Assembly: GCF_014873855.1 (NCBI RefSeq)
Contig: NZ_JADBEL010000001.1
Location: 221,198 to 285,197, forward strand
Length of the DNA stretch: 64,000 bases
Direction of reading: 5' to 3'
Origin: Sporosarcina limicola
Lineage (GTDB): Bacteria > Bacillota > Bacilli > Bacillales_A > Planococcaceae
The position numbers were made by a program, and so were the translations under genes. Within the stretch, counting starts at the first letter, position 1; the number at the start of each line of letters is the position of its first letter. Below the pieces are notes generated by a model. That model had not been told where the DNA came from, did no database searches, and worked only from the letters and a program-made list of their open reading frames with translations. This document shows positions 44,862-54,477 of the stretch, piece by piece.

Positions 44862-46730
44862 TTAGTCTCTAAAATAACCTATGGTCTTATCAATAAGTAG
44901 ACTTCTATCCAAGTACAAATTCCAAAATTCACAGGAAGTCTCGGGTATATGCGAACAATTATAGCATGCTGCACCGTTCAATCCATTCACCCCATGTCCC
45001 TGCGTTTTACCTAGCTCTGTACATACTGGATCCGAACTACACCATTCTGCATTATTTTTAGCTTTATCTAAAATCTGAAAGAACTTATCTTGTAAACCTA
45101 GGCGAACAAGACCACCTAAAGTCCCTTCTGAATCGCCCGCTGAAATATAAATTAACACACCAATCTGTCCTTCATCCAAATACAGCCTCTCCCTAATTGA
45201 AGCTCGATTGTAGCCGCACGCATTTGCAAGTTCATCAATTAGAAAATGTGATAGTGTATGTAGCATAATATTTCGTGGCTTGAGAATAGAGTCATCTCGG
45301 TGTTCCACGTGCTTTATTCTTTTAAGATAAGCCTCAAAATATTTTTGAACTGTTGGAGTGGATTCCCACTCTTCAACTTTTTCTAAGTTAAGCTGCAAGA
45401 AGATTCCCTCTCCGTAAACTTCATTTACTGGCAGCCATTTTTCATGAAGACCACTGTAATCTTTATATAATGAAGGATAATAATCACTGTAACCTGTATT
45501 GTCCTTGAAGTCTTTACGGTCAAATCCATACAAGGCCGTTGTTTCTTTCAGCTTTAATACTCTCGACAGACGTTGTAAATAGGGTTTATAGTAATTTTCT
45601 TCAACTTCTTCTTTAACATCGTACTCCCATTCAAGTTCAACTTTTAACTCTTCAGAACTCAGTGTCGATGTAAGCTTTTCGAATTCTTTTTCTTTAATTA
45701 ATAGACCTGGTCTTTCTAGCTCTTCTTCCGTATATTCATATTCCTCGCCAGATTCAATGTACATTATGGCATCTTCAATCTCTCGGTCTGTTGTTTCTTC
45801 CCTAAGTTCAAATCTCAGATTTTCCCGAATGAATTTTATCTTTTTTTCAACATTATCTAATAAGCCTAGGTTTGTACGTACCAAATGTTTAGCTGGAGAT
45901 TGAATTTTAGATACAATCAAATCAACATTCTGACTATAGTCGCCTGGAATTGCCAAAGCACTAATTTTTTTAGCCATATACACACTAATTGAGTTTCTTA
46001 GGATCGCAACGGGCGCCGCTACACACTCCTCTTTCTCATCGCCACACCATGGACGTTCACCTTCACAAGTATATCTTTTAGACTTATCCTTATTAAGCTG
46101 ATTTCCTAAATAGCTTGTATTATCATCCTTATCAAATGAAGTAACTCTTTGAAGATTTCTCCTTTCATTACATCTCTCACAAATAATTGCCCAAGAATCT
46201 AGTGTAGATCCACCACTCATTTGAATATGCAGATTGCCATTGCATATAGTATCTTCATTGTTATGAACCCATTTACGCCAAGGGAAATCCGATAAATGTC
46301 CATGATCACAAATCACTACAAATGGTACTTGTTTGTAGTATCTCTTTTGGTTACATTTTGGACAGTCTAGATACACAGATGTTTGGTCTAACTCAAGTTC
46401 ACGTAAAGACCTACAAGAACTACAATAATGCCATTTAGGGAAACGCATCAAAGGCATTACAAGGTTACTGTTTGGAACAACTTCCAGAGCATGCTCTGAA
46501 CTCCTTCTAAATTCAGGTGGTGTATAGAATTTATCTACTTTTAAAATTGCTTTTAAGCGTGGTTCATTGACTGCAAATTCTTCAATATTTCTTGCTCTAT
46601 TCCCATAGCTATCCTTAAACCACAAATCCAATGCACCTATAACCGCTGTTTCACCTTCCGGGCTAATCACCAAAGAGCCCGGACCTTCAGTTCCTACCAA
46701 TTTGGAACGTCGCATCGGTAAATATCGCAT
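44862..46730 (-). CDS. drmB: DISARM DUF1998 protein DrmB
   Basis: 622 residues. Zinc-knuckle pairs near the N-terminus (HYCSSCRSLR, DCPKCNQ, CDHGHLSDFPWRKWVH, CERCNER) and near the C-terminus (AACYNCSHIPETSCEFWN). The DUF1998 segment spans about 480-620 (HTLSHFLIDELANACGY, IYISAGDSEGTLGGLVRLG). DrmB is the partner of the DrmA helicase in DISARM, where the pair forms a ring around DNA. Its ATG directly follows the drmA stop with no spacer, and its ribosome site GGGAGG lies inside drmA. Confidence 0.9.
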   Translation of the reverse strand: MRYLPMRRSKLVGTEGPGSLVISPEGETAVIGALDLWFKDSYGNRARNIEEFAVNEPRLKAILKVDKFYTPPEFRRSSEHALEVVPNSNLVMPLMRFPKWHYCSSCRSLRELELDQTSVYLDCPKCNQKRYYKQVPFVVICDHGHLSDFPWRKWVHNNEDTICNGNLHIQMSGGSTLDSWAIICERCNERRNLQRVTSFDKDDNTSYLGNQLNKDKSKRYTCEGERPWCGDEKEECVAAPVAILRNSISVYMAKKISALAIPGDYSQNVDLIVSKIQSPAKHLVRTNLGLLDNVEKKIKFIRENLRFELREETTDREIEDAIMYIESGEEYEYTEEELERPGLLIKEKEFEKLTSTLSSEELKVELEWEYDVKEEVEENYYKPYLQRLSRVLKLKETTALYGFDRKDFKDNTGYSDYYPSLYKDYSGLHEKWLPVNEVYGEGIFLQLNLEKVEEWESTPTVQKYFEAYLKRIKHVEHRDDSILKPRNIMLHTLSHFLIDELANACGYNRASIRERLYLDEGQIGVLIYISAGDSEGTLGGLVRLGLQDKFFQILDKAKNNAEWCSSDPVCTELGKTQGHGVNGLNGAACYNCSHIPETSCEFWNLYLDRSLLIDKTIGYFRD

Positions 46731-49700
46731 TTAGTCATCATCCTCCCAAATAAATTCATCATCTTCTTTATCAAGCAAGACGATAGACCCCCGACACTCA
46801 ACATCGACACTTCTTAATGAATTTATTACAGGGATACTCCCCTGGTACTTTTCCCCGTCATTTAAGTTTCCAGCTTGATACATTAACCCTCGAGTAGTAT
46901 CAGAAACTCTCCAAGTCTCATAACGTCCTTGTAGTATTGCATCCATAAAAGTCTTAAATAAGTCTTTCCAAATACCAATTTGCTCCGGATCAACTAGTTC
47001 TACACGTTCTTTAAATCGCTTATGAAAATCAATAAAACGTTTATCTTCCAGAACACGTTTCAATTCTTTCTTTGTAGGATATTTGGCCATTTGAATGTCC
47101 ACACGTTGACGTAAGAACCCAATCAATACTGCCGTTAATCCTCTTTCCAAGGATGCTGTAGAGAAAGGAGTTAGACTTGTCGTTTCTACTTGTGCATAAA
47201 GTCGTTGGTGATACTCATTAAAATGCTCAAAATGAGATTTATCGCGTGAGTTTTGGTTAGAATACACTGTTACAATTAGCCCTGGTCTTTCATATGGTCT
47301 TCTTCCTACACGACCACTTACCTGAATATATTGCGCAGTCATTTTGGGTTGTCCAATAATCCCCATTAATGATAACCGATCAATATCAACTCCAACTTCA
47401 ATGATATTAGAGGCTAAACATGAGGTAAGGGCCTTCGTTCGTCCCTTGCTATCTTTTTGTGTATAGGGAACATTTAAATCATCAATCGTTTTGGAGATTT
47501 CATTGCTTTGTTTACGAGAGGTTAATTCTAATGGTGCATTTAAAAATCTTTTTTTATCTTTATCTACGCCCTCTCTCTTACTTAAAGCATCAATATAGGT
47601 TGGAATATCACTATTAAATAAATTTAATCCAGCCCCTAGATCTCTTAAGCTATTATAGAAAGAAAGCAGTGTCCAAAACGGGTCCCGTTCACCTTCTGGT
47701 AAACTTCCTACCTTTTGTAAGATTGCTGAATATGTCATTACCTGCGCCATTAAAATACGTACGCGTGACGTGAAAACACCAATATACTTTCTACCTGGCT
47801 TTGGTTCGCCATTTTCATCTATTGCTACCTTAGAGAAGAAGGAGTCATCAATATCAATACCTGGGCTTGGGAAAAGTTGTGAAATTTCCCGACCAAATAA
47901 ACATCTAGCTTGTTCTCCAAACTCTTTAATCGTTGCTGTTGCTGAAATAATTTTAGGCTTAATTGGTTCTTCCCCACGATCATCAATACATAATTCTTCA
48001 ATCAATACTTCGTACAGACCAGCAAGCGTTCCAAGTGGTCCCGAAATCAGATGCAACTCATCTTGAATAATAATTTGTGGAGGAGATAGAAAACGTTCTC
48101 CTAAGTCATTTAATCCAAATAAACTTCTTGCTTCTGGCCTCCATGTTAATTGAACAAACTTATCGATTGTCCCTATTAAGAATGTTGGTCTTTTTTCATA
48201 GATAGTTTCGTCAACGAAATATACTGGAATTTCATTATGAAAATCACATTGACTATCGGGACATTGGACTATTAACTGTTCTTTTTCCCGTCTAAAACCA
48301 AGAGGCACAGTCTCGCGAAATCTCGCTCCTGCTCCTTTTACCTCGACTTTTCCGATTTCGCAACCACACCATGGACATCTTGTTAAAACTAAATTATCCA
48401 GACCTTTAGCTGTTTTCATTTTCTTAACTTGTGCAAATGCATCTTTGTTTGTATTAGGCGATGTTGTAGACCCTACCCAAATCCCAATTGAGTATGGGAT
48501 ATCCCCAAGGGCCGTTTTATTATCCCTCCGAATATACTCCATTGCACAGATTAACCTTGAAGCTCGCTGAAATTGATCTGCTGTCAAAAGTCGTAATGTG
48601 TAGCGCATCATAATATCTACACCTGCATCATTTGGATCTAATAAACGTCGATAGAACATTTGAAAGGCAGCAACACCCAAGTATGCCTCTGTTTTACCTC
48701 CTCCTGTTGGGAACCAAATCAAATCTACCGTTTCACGATCAAAAGAATCTTTTTTAACTAATGATTGGATGGATAATAAGAAAAATGCAATTTGAAAGGC
48801 GCGCCAAGTGTTTTCACGACTATCTAAATCCTGCATATCTTTCATCACATCATTATAAGGCTTATCAATGAACAATTTCATACCTTTACTGTCACTTTTT
48901 TCACAATAAGCTTTACGAGGGGTTTTGCCGTTAAGTTGTTGGAGTAAAATAGCTTTATTCGCTAATTTAAACGCCTGAAACACTTTTGGATCTTGTAGTA
49001 ATTCTAAACCTTTTTTCATTCGGTGAAGACTATCCTTACAAAACTGTAAATTAGCATCGGCAGCTTTTTTCAACTCTTTTTTCATATTTGTGGTTTCTAA
49101 CTCTCGCTCTTGGATCCAGCCTTCATACCCAACTACCAATGGTTGTAAAATCTCTAATAATTCTTTATAGTTCTGTATGTTCATCAATGCAGCCATTTTG
49201 ATCTTTAATGCTACTTCTTTTCCATCTACATTCAATGTTATATCCGGTGTCATACTTTCTGTTTCATAGGCTGGAATAAATGTAGAATTAATCTCATTTA
49301 TTTTTTCAGCATTTTGATCCCATCTAACTGAACAGCCATGACCAAATGCATAATTAAACTTGTTTTTAAATAAAAGTTCGTTATTCCACTCATCCTTTGT
49401 CAATTCCAAATTACGTTGTGAGGCTTTAGGGTAATTTAAAAAATCACCAAAGTCCGCAGATATATTTAATTGCGACTGGAATACTGTATATTCATCTTTG
49501 TTGTATCTAAGCAGAGGTTCTGTAACATTTACAACGGTCACTGTAAAAAGAATATAATCTTTTTTAATTCGACACTGTACATGTAACTTCAACTTGATCT
49601 TCTCGATTTCCTCTTTTACTGCATTATTTACATCTAACTCATATTCTTTCAAACTGACTTTCTCTTTCGGATCGAAATCCGATATTGGGACGTCCAGTTC

Positions 49701-50312
49701 ACCATAAATAGATGTACGTAGCCACCAGTCATCCTTAGAATCATAGCTCTTTTGTTTTCCACTTTTTTCATCTTTATACTGAATATCCGAATAAACTTTA
49801 TGTTTAGCATAGACGCCACCCACAAATTTAACTTTGAAATCCTTTGCCTCTTTCGACAAGCAATACGTGATTCCCATACTAGAAGGTATAGAATCCTTTT
49901 GTTGAATCTTGGGAGATATATCCTCTAGTCCAGTATCTTCAATCATTTCATCCCGATTATCTAACTTATCAAGTTCATCATAAAATCCAACCTTTGTTTC
50001 ATCAATCTTCTTATCAGACACCATCTCATCACTTTCATCTTCTGTCCCTTCACTTTGAAGTTGAACTGGATAAAGCATTCCCGCTGCATATCTACGAGAT
50101 GGACTGTCTCTTTGAATAACTTCCTCTTTTAAAGTCGCTGAAAGCCAATAGTAATTTGTATTTAAATCATCGAAACTATCGAATTTTGTATTACCGGTTG
50201 TATTTAATAACTTTGTAGCATTCTTAATATCGCCAGGTCCTACAATCTCTTGCTCAATTGCCTTTATTAAAGTCTCTCGATTTCCCAAAGCTTTTTCTAA
50301 ACTTTTATCCAT
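46731..50312 (-). CDS. drmA: DISARM helicase DrmA
   Basis: 1193 residues, the usual DrmA length. SF2 helicase motifs: Walker A WFPTGGGKTEAYLG (about 537), motif II IIQDELHLISG (DELH rather than DEAH, about 749), motif III ISATATIKEF (about 790), motif V ASNIIEVGVDIDRL, motif VI YIQVSGRVGRRP (about 1000). A zinc pair CPWCGCE / CPDSQCDF lies between motifs I and II. DrmA translocates on DNA and recognises 5'-ended foreign DNA together with DrmB. Ten bases separate it from the upstream DrmE-like gene. Confidence 0.93.
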   Translation of the reverse strand: MDKSLEKALGNRETLIKAIEQEIVGPGDIKNATKLLNTTGNTKFDSFDDLNTNYYWLSATLKEEVIQRDSPSRRYAAGMLYPVQLQSEGTEDESDEMVSDKKIDETKVGFYDELDKLDNRDEMIEDTGLEDISPKIQQKDSIPSSMGITYCLSKEAKDFKVKFVGGVYAKHKVYSDIQYKDEKSGKQKSYDSKDDWWLRTSIYGELDVPISDFDPKEKVSLKEYELDVNNAVKEEIEKIKLKLHVQCRIKKDYILFTVTVVNVTEPLLRYNKDEYTVFQSQLNISADFGDFLNYPKASQRNLELTKDEWNNELLFKNKFNYAFGHGCSVRWDQNAEKINEINSTFIPAYETESMTPDITLNVDGKEVALKIKMAALMNIQNYKELLEILQPLVVGYEGWIQERELETTNMKKELKKAADANLQFCKDSLHRMKKGLELLQDPKVFQAFKLANKAILLQQLNGKTPRKAYCEKSDSKGMKLFIDKPYNDVMKDMQDLDSRENTWRAFQIAFFLLSIQSLVKKDSFDRETVDLIWFPTGGGKTEAYLGVAAFQMFYRRLLDPNDAGVDIMMRYTLRLLTADQFQRASRLICAMEYIRRDNKTALGDIPYSIGIWVGSTTSPNTNKDAFAQVKKMKTAKGLDNLVLTRCPWCGCEIGKVEVKGAGARFRETVPLGFRREKEQLIVQCPDSQCDFHNEIPVYFVDETIYEKRPTFLIGTIDKFVQLTWRPEARSLFGLNDLGERFLSPPQIIIQDELHLISGPLGTLAGLYEVLIEELCIDDRGEEPIKPKIISATATIKEFGEQARCLFGREISQLFPSPGIDIDDSFFSKVAIDENGEPKPGRKYIGVFTSRVRILMAQVMTYSAILQKVGSLPEGERDPFWTLLSFYNSLRDLGAGLNLFNSDIPTYIDALSKREGVDKDKKRFLNAPLELTSRKQSNEISKTIDDLNVPYTQKDSKGRTKALTSCLASNIIEVGVDIDRLSLMGIIGQPKMTAQYIQVSGRVGRRPYERPGLIVTVYSNQNSRDKSHFEHFNEYHQRLYAQVETTSLTPFSTASLERGLTAVLIGFLRQRVDIQMAKYPTKKELKRVLEDKRFIDFHKRFKERVELVDPEQIGIWKDLFKTFMDAILQGRYETWRVSDTTRGLMYQAGNLNDGEKYQGSIPVINSLRSVDVECRGSIVLLDKEDDEFIWEDDD

Positions 50313-50321
50313 AGTTACACC

Positions 50322-51833
50322 TCACCCTTTAATAATCTTCAATATTTCTTTTTCTGGAATATAATATATTTCTTTTGAAATCTTTTTAATTTCTTCAATA
50401 TTAAAAGATGCTCCCTCGAATTCAGTTGATTCAAAAGTATAAAATCCATTTTCATCAATAATGCCCTCAAGATTTTCATCTAGCTCATTCATCAAAATAT
50501 ATGAAATTTGGTGTCCAGCAGAAATATGAGCGCTGACAATTTCACTAGCTGCGGTTATTATCTCTTCTTTCTCTAAAAGTTCAAATTTGAATACCTCTAA
50601 TAATTCATTCAAACATGAGGGCTTAATAGTGTAACTACTCATCCAATTTTTTATATTATTCTCTCTAGCTACTTTAATTCCATATCGTTCTATTAAAATT
50701 CTTGAAATTTTATCAATCCCCTTTTTATCCACATTAAAACGCAGCCTTTTTTTCCATTTCTCTACATTTGATCGATGCTTCTTGGCGTTTATCCCCATAA
50801 TCTCATCCGCCACTTCTCGAACTAAGTTAGATGCGTTTTGAGTTCGAAAAACTAATAAGTCTCCCGCAGACAACTCTTTTACTTTTTCTTGAGTTATCTT
50901 TAAAGATTCTCGATCAATTACATTCACCTTTTGCCCTTTAGGTAAAAATATATAATTATTATGAGAAATAGTTGCCAACTTCACTTCAATCTTTTCCTCT
51001 AAAGAAACACTTGCGATATTTTGAAATCGACTGATTACATCTTCCTCTGATTTTTTTTCATTTCCACTTAAAAACGTCTCTTTAAAATCTATACCCGTAA
51101 AACCTTTGTCAGTTGTAACATCCTTATAAATCGTATTAATCAAGTCATTCTGATTTATTAAATCTGAGAAAGACTCCCTTTTTAATAAACGATTTTCAAA
51201 ACATGCATATCCTAAAAAAAAAGTATATTTCCCATAGAACACTTCTGAGAACTTTCTATCAAAATAGCTGGGCGTTCCTAAAAAGATAATATGTTCAGCA
51301 AAAATGCCATGGTCAACAAACTCCTTATCACGCATTACTTTAATTTTCATGTTGTTAATTTCTAAGTACTCGTTCACTATTTTTTGTCTAGTTAAAATAT
51401 ATGTATTTTCAGCATTAATGGGTTTCCGATATCCCAGTTTATTCAAAACATCAATATAAGCATTATTATTTTGTTTTCGTAGTAATCTTATTAAGTCAAT
51501 GATTGGCACGACATCTTTTTCAAACAAGTCCGTGTAAATAGATTTTTTAGTAAGTGAAAAGTAATTTACGATTGGCATATTATTTGTTTCAAAATAGGTA
51601 CTATAGTTACTAACTGAACCTACTACCTTCCTACATACCCCAATAAACTCCTCTGTTCTTTCTGATAATACCTCGTCATTCCCATAAAATGATTTCACTG
51701 TACTCTTTAATATTTTCAATGCATGCATTAATTGTCCTATTCGATCTTCTTCAACCTTTACAAATTCTACATTTACTGAAGAGGAATAAAGTTCGTTTGC
51801 TAAACCTAAATTAGCTCTGCGATAACCAGGCAA
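50322..51833 (-). CDS. DrmE-like protein, C-terminal half
   Basis: About 503 residues with a HIIFLGTPSYFDRKF segment (about 170-185), a helical W..L stretch (VEKWKKRLRFNVDKKGIDKI, near 355) and an acidic C-terminus. I place it as part of the class 2 DISARM protein DrmE, from position before drmA and from the combined size with the upstream gene (about 820 residues). TTG 51833 is chosen: AAAGGAG lies ten bases upstream. The frame stays open to an ATG at 51872 that lacks a site. It overlaps the upstream gene by 23 bases. Confidence 0.6.
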   Translation of the reverse strand: MPGYRRANLGLANELYSSSVNVEFVKVEEDRIGQLMHALKILKSTVKSFYGNDEVLSERTEEFIGVCRKVVGSVSNYSTYFETNNMPIVNYFSLTKKSIYTDLFEKDVVPIIDLIRLLRKQNNNAYIDVLNKLGYRKPINAENTYILTRQKIVNEYLEINNMKIKVMRDKEFVDHGIFAEHIIFLGTPSYFDRKFSEVFYGKYTFFLGYACFENRLLKRESFSDLINQNDLINTIYKDVTTDKGFTGIDFKETFLSGNEKKSEEDVISRFQNIASVSLEEKIEVKLATISHNNYIFLPKGQKVNVIDRESLKITQEKVKELSAGDLLVFRTQNASNLVREVADEIMGINAKKHRSNVEKWKKRLRFNVDKKGIDKISRILIERYGIKVARENNIKNWMSSYTIKPSCLNELLEVFKFELLEKEEIITAASEIVSAHISAGHQISYILMNELDENLEGIIDENGFYTFESTEFEGASFNIEEIKKISKEIYYIPEKEILKIIKG

Positions 51834-52776
51834 AGATCTCCACTCCTTTCGGGATTTCAACTTGATTATCATCCATATAGTCTAATATCTCTTTATTGAC
51901 AGATCGACTCTGGCCCAATAGAAAATCTTGCTCGATTTTAAATTGAAGATCTTCAAATTTATCTTCAGAATCATGTTGATCCACAATAAACACGCTTTTC
52001 CCTCCATCAAAGTAATCCATTTTTCTAAGACTATGCCCACTTCCTATAAATACTGCAATCGCTTCATTGGGAATTGGTATTGAAAAACTTTGTTCAATAA
52101 ATGAAATGTTTTTAAATGTACCCTCTGTGCCATCAAATACTAAATCGTTTAATTGAAATACCTCTCCCTCCGCTTCCAACTGGATTGAACTTAGAGAGCC
52201 TATCCATTCCTTCTTATTCGCAAATAAATATGTTTGCGGTGTATTTTGCATCATCAGCAATTGAAGCTTTTCTTCAGTATACAAATTTTTCAACTTAATA
52301 TTTTCCGTTATGCTATCTACACTTCTAACTAGTCTAGTATTTCGAACCGTGGTTATCCCATCATCATGAATTCTCAAATAGTCAAACCATCTTGTTTCCG
52401 GTATATAATTAATGGCATTCAAGCGATCCTTCACTACTATAGCTCTTGTCTCTGAACCAGGCATTTTACTCACTTCTATAACAGAATGAGCTACCCAGCC
52501 TTTACTTGTCTTATAAAGAACCCTTTGCCCTTTTTGTAAAGTGAGATATTGCTGTAACAAAGCATCTCTTGATGGGTTTTTAAAATCATGGTCTAAAGCA
52601 CCTAATATAAAAAAGTATGAAAATAATAAATTAGAGGGTACAGATATATATAACTTCAATGGCTTATCTATTTCTTTAACATAGTTAGCCAATATAAAAC
52701 TGAATCTCATCCAGTCTTCAAAATATGTATAATCGCCTCTTTCAAGATTTTCATATTTCCATTCACCCTTAAGCAT
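51811..52776 (-). CDS. DrmE-like protein, N-terminal half
   Basis: About 321 residues, no known motifs beyond a hydrophobic strand-helix LYISVPSNLLFSYFFILGAL (about 43-62) like the start of DrmE. First gene of the DISARM/McrBC block, with GGAGGTGG before adjacent GTG/ATG starts and a strong promoter upstream. It ends 23 bases inside the next gene. Either DrmE is naturally encoded in two coupled parts or an ancestral fusion has been split; there is no simple frameshift signature because the second gene has its own ribosome site. Confidence 0.6.
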   Translation of the reverse strand: MLKGEWKYENLERGDYTYFEDWMRFSFILANYVKEIDKPLKLYISVPSNLLFSYFFILGALDHDFKNPSRDALLQQYLTLQKGQRVLYKTSKGWVAHSVIEVSKMPGSETRAIVVKDRLNAINYIPETRWFDYLRIHDDGITTVRNTRLVRSVDSITENIKLKNLYTEEKLQLLMMQNTPQTYLFANKKEWIGSLSSIQLEAEGEVFQLNDLVFDGTEGTFKNISFIEQSFSIPIPNEAIAVFIGSGHSLRKMDYFDGGKSVFIVDQHDSEDKFEDLQFKIEQDFLLGQSRSVNKEILDYMDDNQVEIPKGVEIFAWLSQS

Positions 52777-52799
52777 CACTACTCCACCTCCAAAATATT

Positions 52800-52828
52800 A
52801 TTATCTGAAAACAAGTTCAACTTATCAA
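52800..52828 (-). promoter_or_regulatory. promoter of the DISARM/McrBC block
   Basis: On the minus strand TTGATA (52828-52823), a 17-bp spacer and GATAAT (52805-52800), 24 bases before the first start codon. Confidence 0.7.
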
Positions 52829-52853
52829 TATCCAATATGAACTAATTGAACTT
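52813..52853. promoter_or_regulatory. AGTTCA operator cluster
   Basis: AAGTTCAA (52813-52820) inside the promoter spacer and TTGAACTT (52846-52853) upstream form a perfect 8-bp inverted repeat with a 25-bp gap; a third box TGAACT lies at 52838-52843. This looks like a repressor or activator site, but no regulator gene is adjacent. Confidence 0.5.
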
Positions 52854-53144
52854 CTCATGTACCTGAATACTCAGTCACAGGAAGAAACAAAAATCCTAAA
52901 TAAAAGCTTAATTCCAGATTCGATTATTATTCTAGTGAAAATAGTTTTGCTTTATACAAGTTTAAACTCACTTATATGTTTCACATCGCTCAAGCTTCCA
53001 TTCTTCTCACACTAACTATTTACCTACTACTATACCACTATGTACTCATATTGTTACACCGTTAACCGCTTAAGCAATCAATTGATTTATTGCTGGAAGG
53101 ATTTGTAGAATAGCTACTGATTAACTACCTTCAGCCTCAAATTT
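52854..53144. other. intergenic region at the right edge of the defence island
   Basis: About 290 bases of AT-rich sequence between the DISARM promoter and the zinc-ribbon protein gene. I see no gene, repeat or RNA in it. Confidence 0.4.
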
Positions 53145-53525
53145 TCAACAATCATACCAATCCGTCCAGTAAGCATCCCCATTGCCATTATCATGCATCG
53201 ACAAATAATCCTCCCACGTAATAACTTGCATAAGACACTTTTCGCTACAATACTGTTTTGCATCCGATTCAAAGTAAAATCCTTCCTGCATTGGTACTCC
53301 ACATTCCGAGCATAAGCGCTCCTCTTCTTCGAGATCTTTCATGCGAAGATGGTGCGCAGTGAGCACGGTATTCAATTCTAAGCGTGTTGCACATTCAAAC
53401 TTGAAGAAACCCTCATTAATATCATAAATCGCACAAACTTTATCACTTTCTATTAATATTCCATCCTGAATCACAATCGTTCCATTCCGATCTACTACTT
53501 GAATCGATGCACTTTTAAAATTCAT
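53145..53525 (-). CDS. small zinc-finger-like protein
   Basis: 126 residues. A beta-rich N-terminal half (MNFKSASIQVVDRNGTIVIQ) and a C-terminal metal-knuckle region LCSECGVPMQEGFYF, YCSEKC, ending in an acidic, Asp/Trp-rich tail. No family recognised. GGGGGAGG lies close before the ATG. It follows a 37-residue zinc-ribbon ORF by 15 bases, so the two are probably one unit. Confidence 0.65.
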   Translation of the reverse strand: MNFKSASIQVVDRNGTIVIQDGILIESDKVCAIYDINEGFFKFECATRLELNTVLTAHHLRMKDLEEEERLCSECGVPMQEGFYFESDAKQYCSEKCLMQVITWEDYLSMHDNGNGDAYWTDWYDC

Positions 53526-53540
53526 TATTCCTCCCCCTAC

Positions 53541-53654
53541 TCAATTGATCAGTTCTGATTCAGGAACAAGCCGCAAGCTTTTACAATCACAAACCTGACA
53601 TATGTATGTTTCATCTTCGTTCATTTCGTGGCACGCATTGCAGACGTAAAGCAT
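53541..53654 (-). CDS. 37-residue zinc-ribbon ORF
   Basis: C-x2-C-x10-C-x2-C arrangement (YVCNACHE...YICQVCDCKS), the shape of a one-module zinc ribbon. AAGGAG lies three bases before the ATG, closer than ideal. It ends 15 bases before the next gene, which also has Cys pairs. The Cys spacing is unlikely by chance. Confidence 0.55.
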   Translation of the reverse strand: MLYVCNACHEMNEDETYICQVCDCKSLRLVPESELIN

Positions 53655-53827
53655 ATGCTCCTTCAGGCTCTTCTACTTGCATCGACAAACCCTGGGATGA
53701 AAGTAGATGGGCCAAATCCTCAATCAAGGTAGAAACGAATGAGTAGTTAGAATAACGAAACTTCTCTTGTGTGTTATCCGTATAAAGAGTAGCTAACTTA
53801 ATCGAAAAAGAGAAGGTGGGTGAAATT

Positions 53828-54409
53828 ATGTCTCATAAATCACGTTGGAATCGTATTTCTTTCTTCACAAAGAAGATCTTTCTAGGAAAGACAAGGGTTT
53901 CCATATCTTCTGTCCTTATATGCCTATTACTTGTAGGCTGTTCTCAAGATGAACTACAAGATAAGAACAAAGAACTTATTCAAGCCTTTCTGGAGTATGA
54001 TTTGAATGCTCCAAATAAAGAAGCAATACAAATACAAGATGAACTGTTTAAGCAGCAGGAGAGCGGACCATTCAGTAATGAGTATAACGCGTATTTAAAG
54101 GATAGCTACGGACCTTACTTTTCTGAAAGTGGTTATAATAAATTTGTTTCGAGATCTCAAGCATTAGAGTTCCACATAGCGGCTGACAAATACGATTTTG
54201 AAACAACGGTTAGTAAAATCGATGTAGAGCAAAGTAAAGATACCCCAACGAATTATCACTTCACCGTTTATATTGATTATGAAAAAAACGGTAAGGATAA
54301 AGTTAATGCAGAAATCACAGGTATAGCGGTTCTTCGTCCTGATGGAATAGAGAAAATAACGTACCTTGGTAATAAGAAATTGTGGAGAACGCTTATGACA
54401 GGCGAGTGA
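53828..54409 (+). CDS. lipoprotein of unknown function
   Basis: About 193 residues. A basic N-terminus, a hydrophobic helix and lipobox LLVGCS (Cys near residue 38) mark it as a membrane-anchored lipoprotein. The mature part is hydrophilic with two alpha+beta halves (EFHIAADKYDFETTVSKIDVE, NYHFTVYIDYEKNGK) and no family that I recognise. ATG 53828 follows GGTGGGTG; the frame is open four codons further up. Confidence 0.75.
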   Translation: MSHKSRWNRISFFTKKIFLGKTRVSISSVLICLLLVGCSQDELQDKNKELIQAFLEYDLNAPNKEAIQIQDELFKQQESGPFSNEYNAYLKDSYGPYFSESGYNKFVSRSQALEFHIAADKYDFETTVSKIDVEQSKDTPTNYHFTVYIDYEKNGKDKVNAEITGIAVLRPDGIEKITYLGNKKLWRTLMTGE

Positions 54410-54477
54410 AAAATAAAAGTAGACGTATTTCGTTCTTGCAAAAGGTGAATTCCATACGAAAGATGGGAGAATTTTAA

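Noticed and set aside
50322..51872. Frameshift joining the two DrmE-like genes
   Set aside because: There is no slippery run at the overlap, and the second gene has its own TTG start with a good ribosome site.
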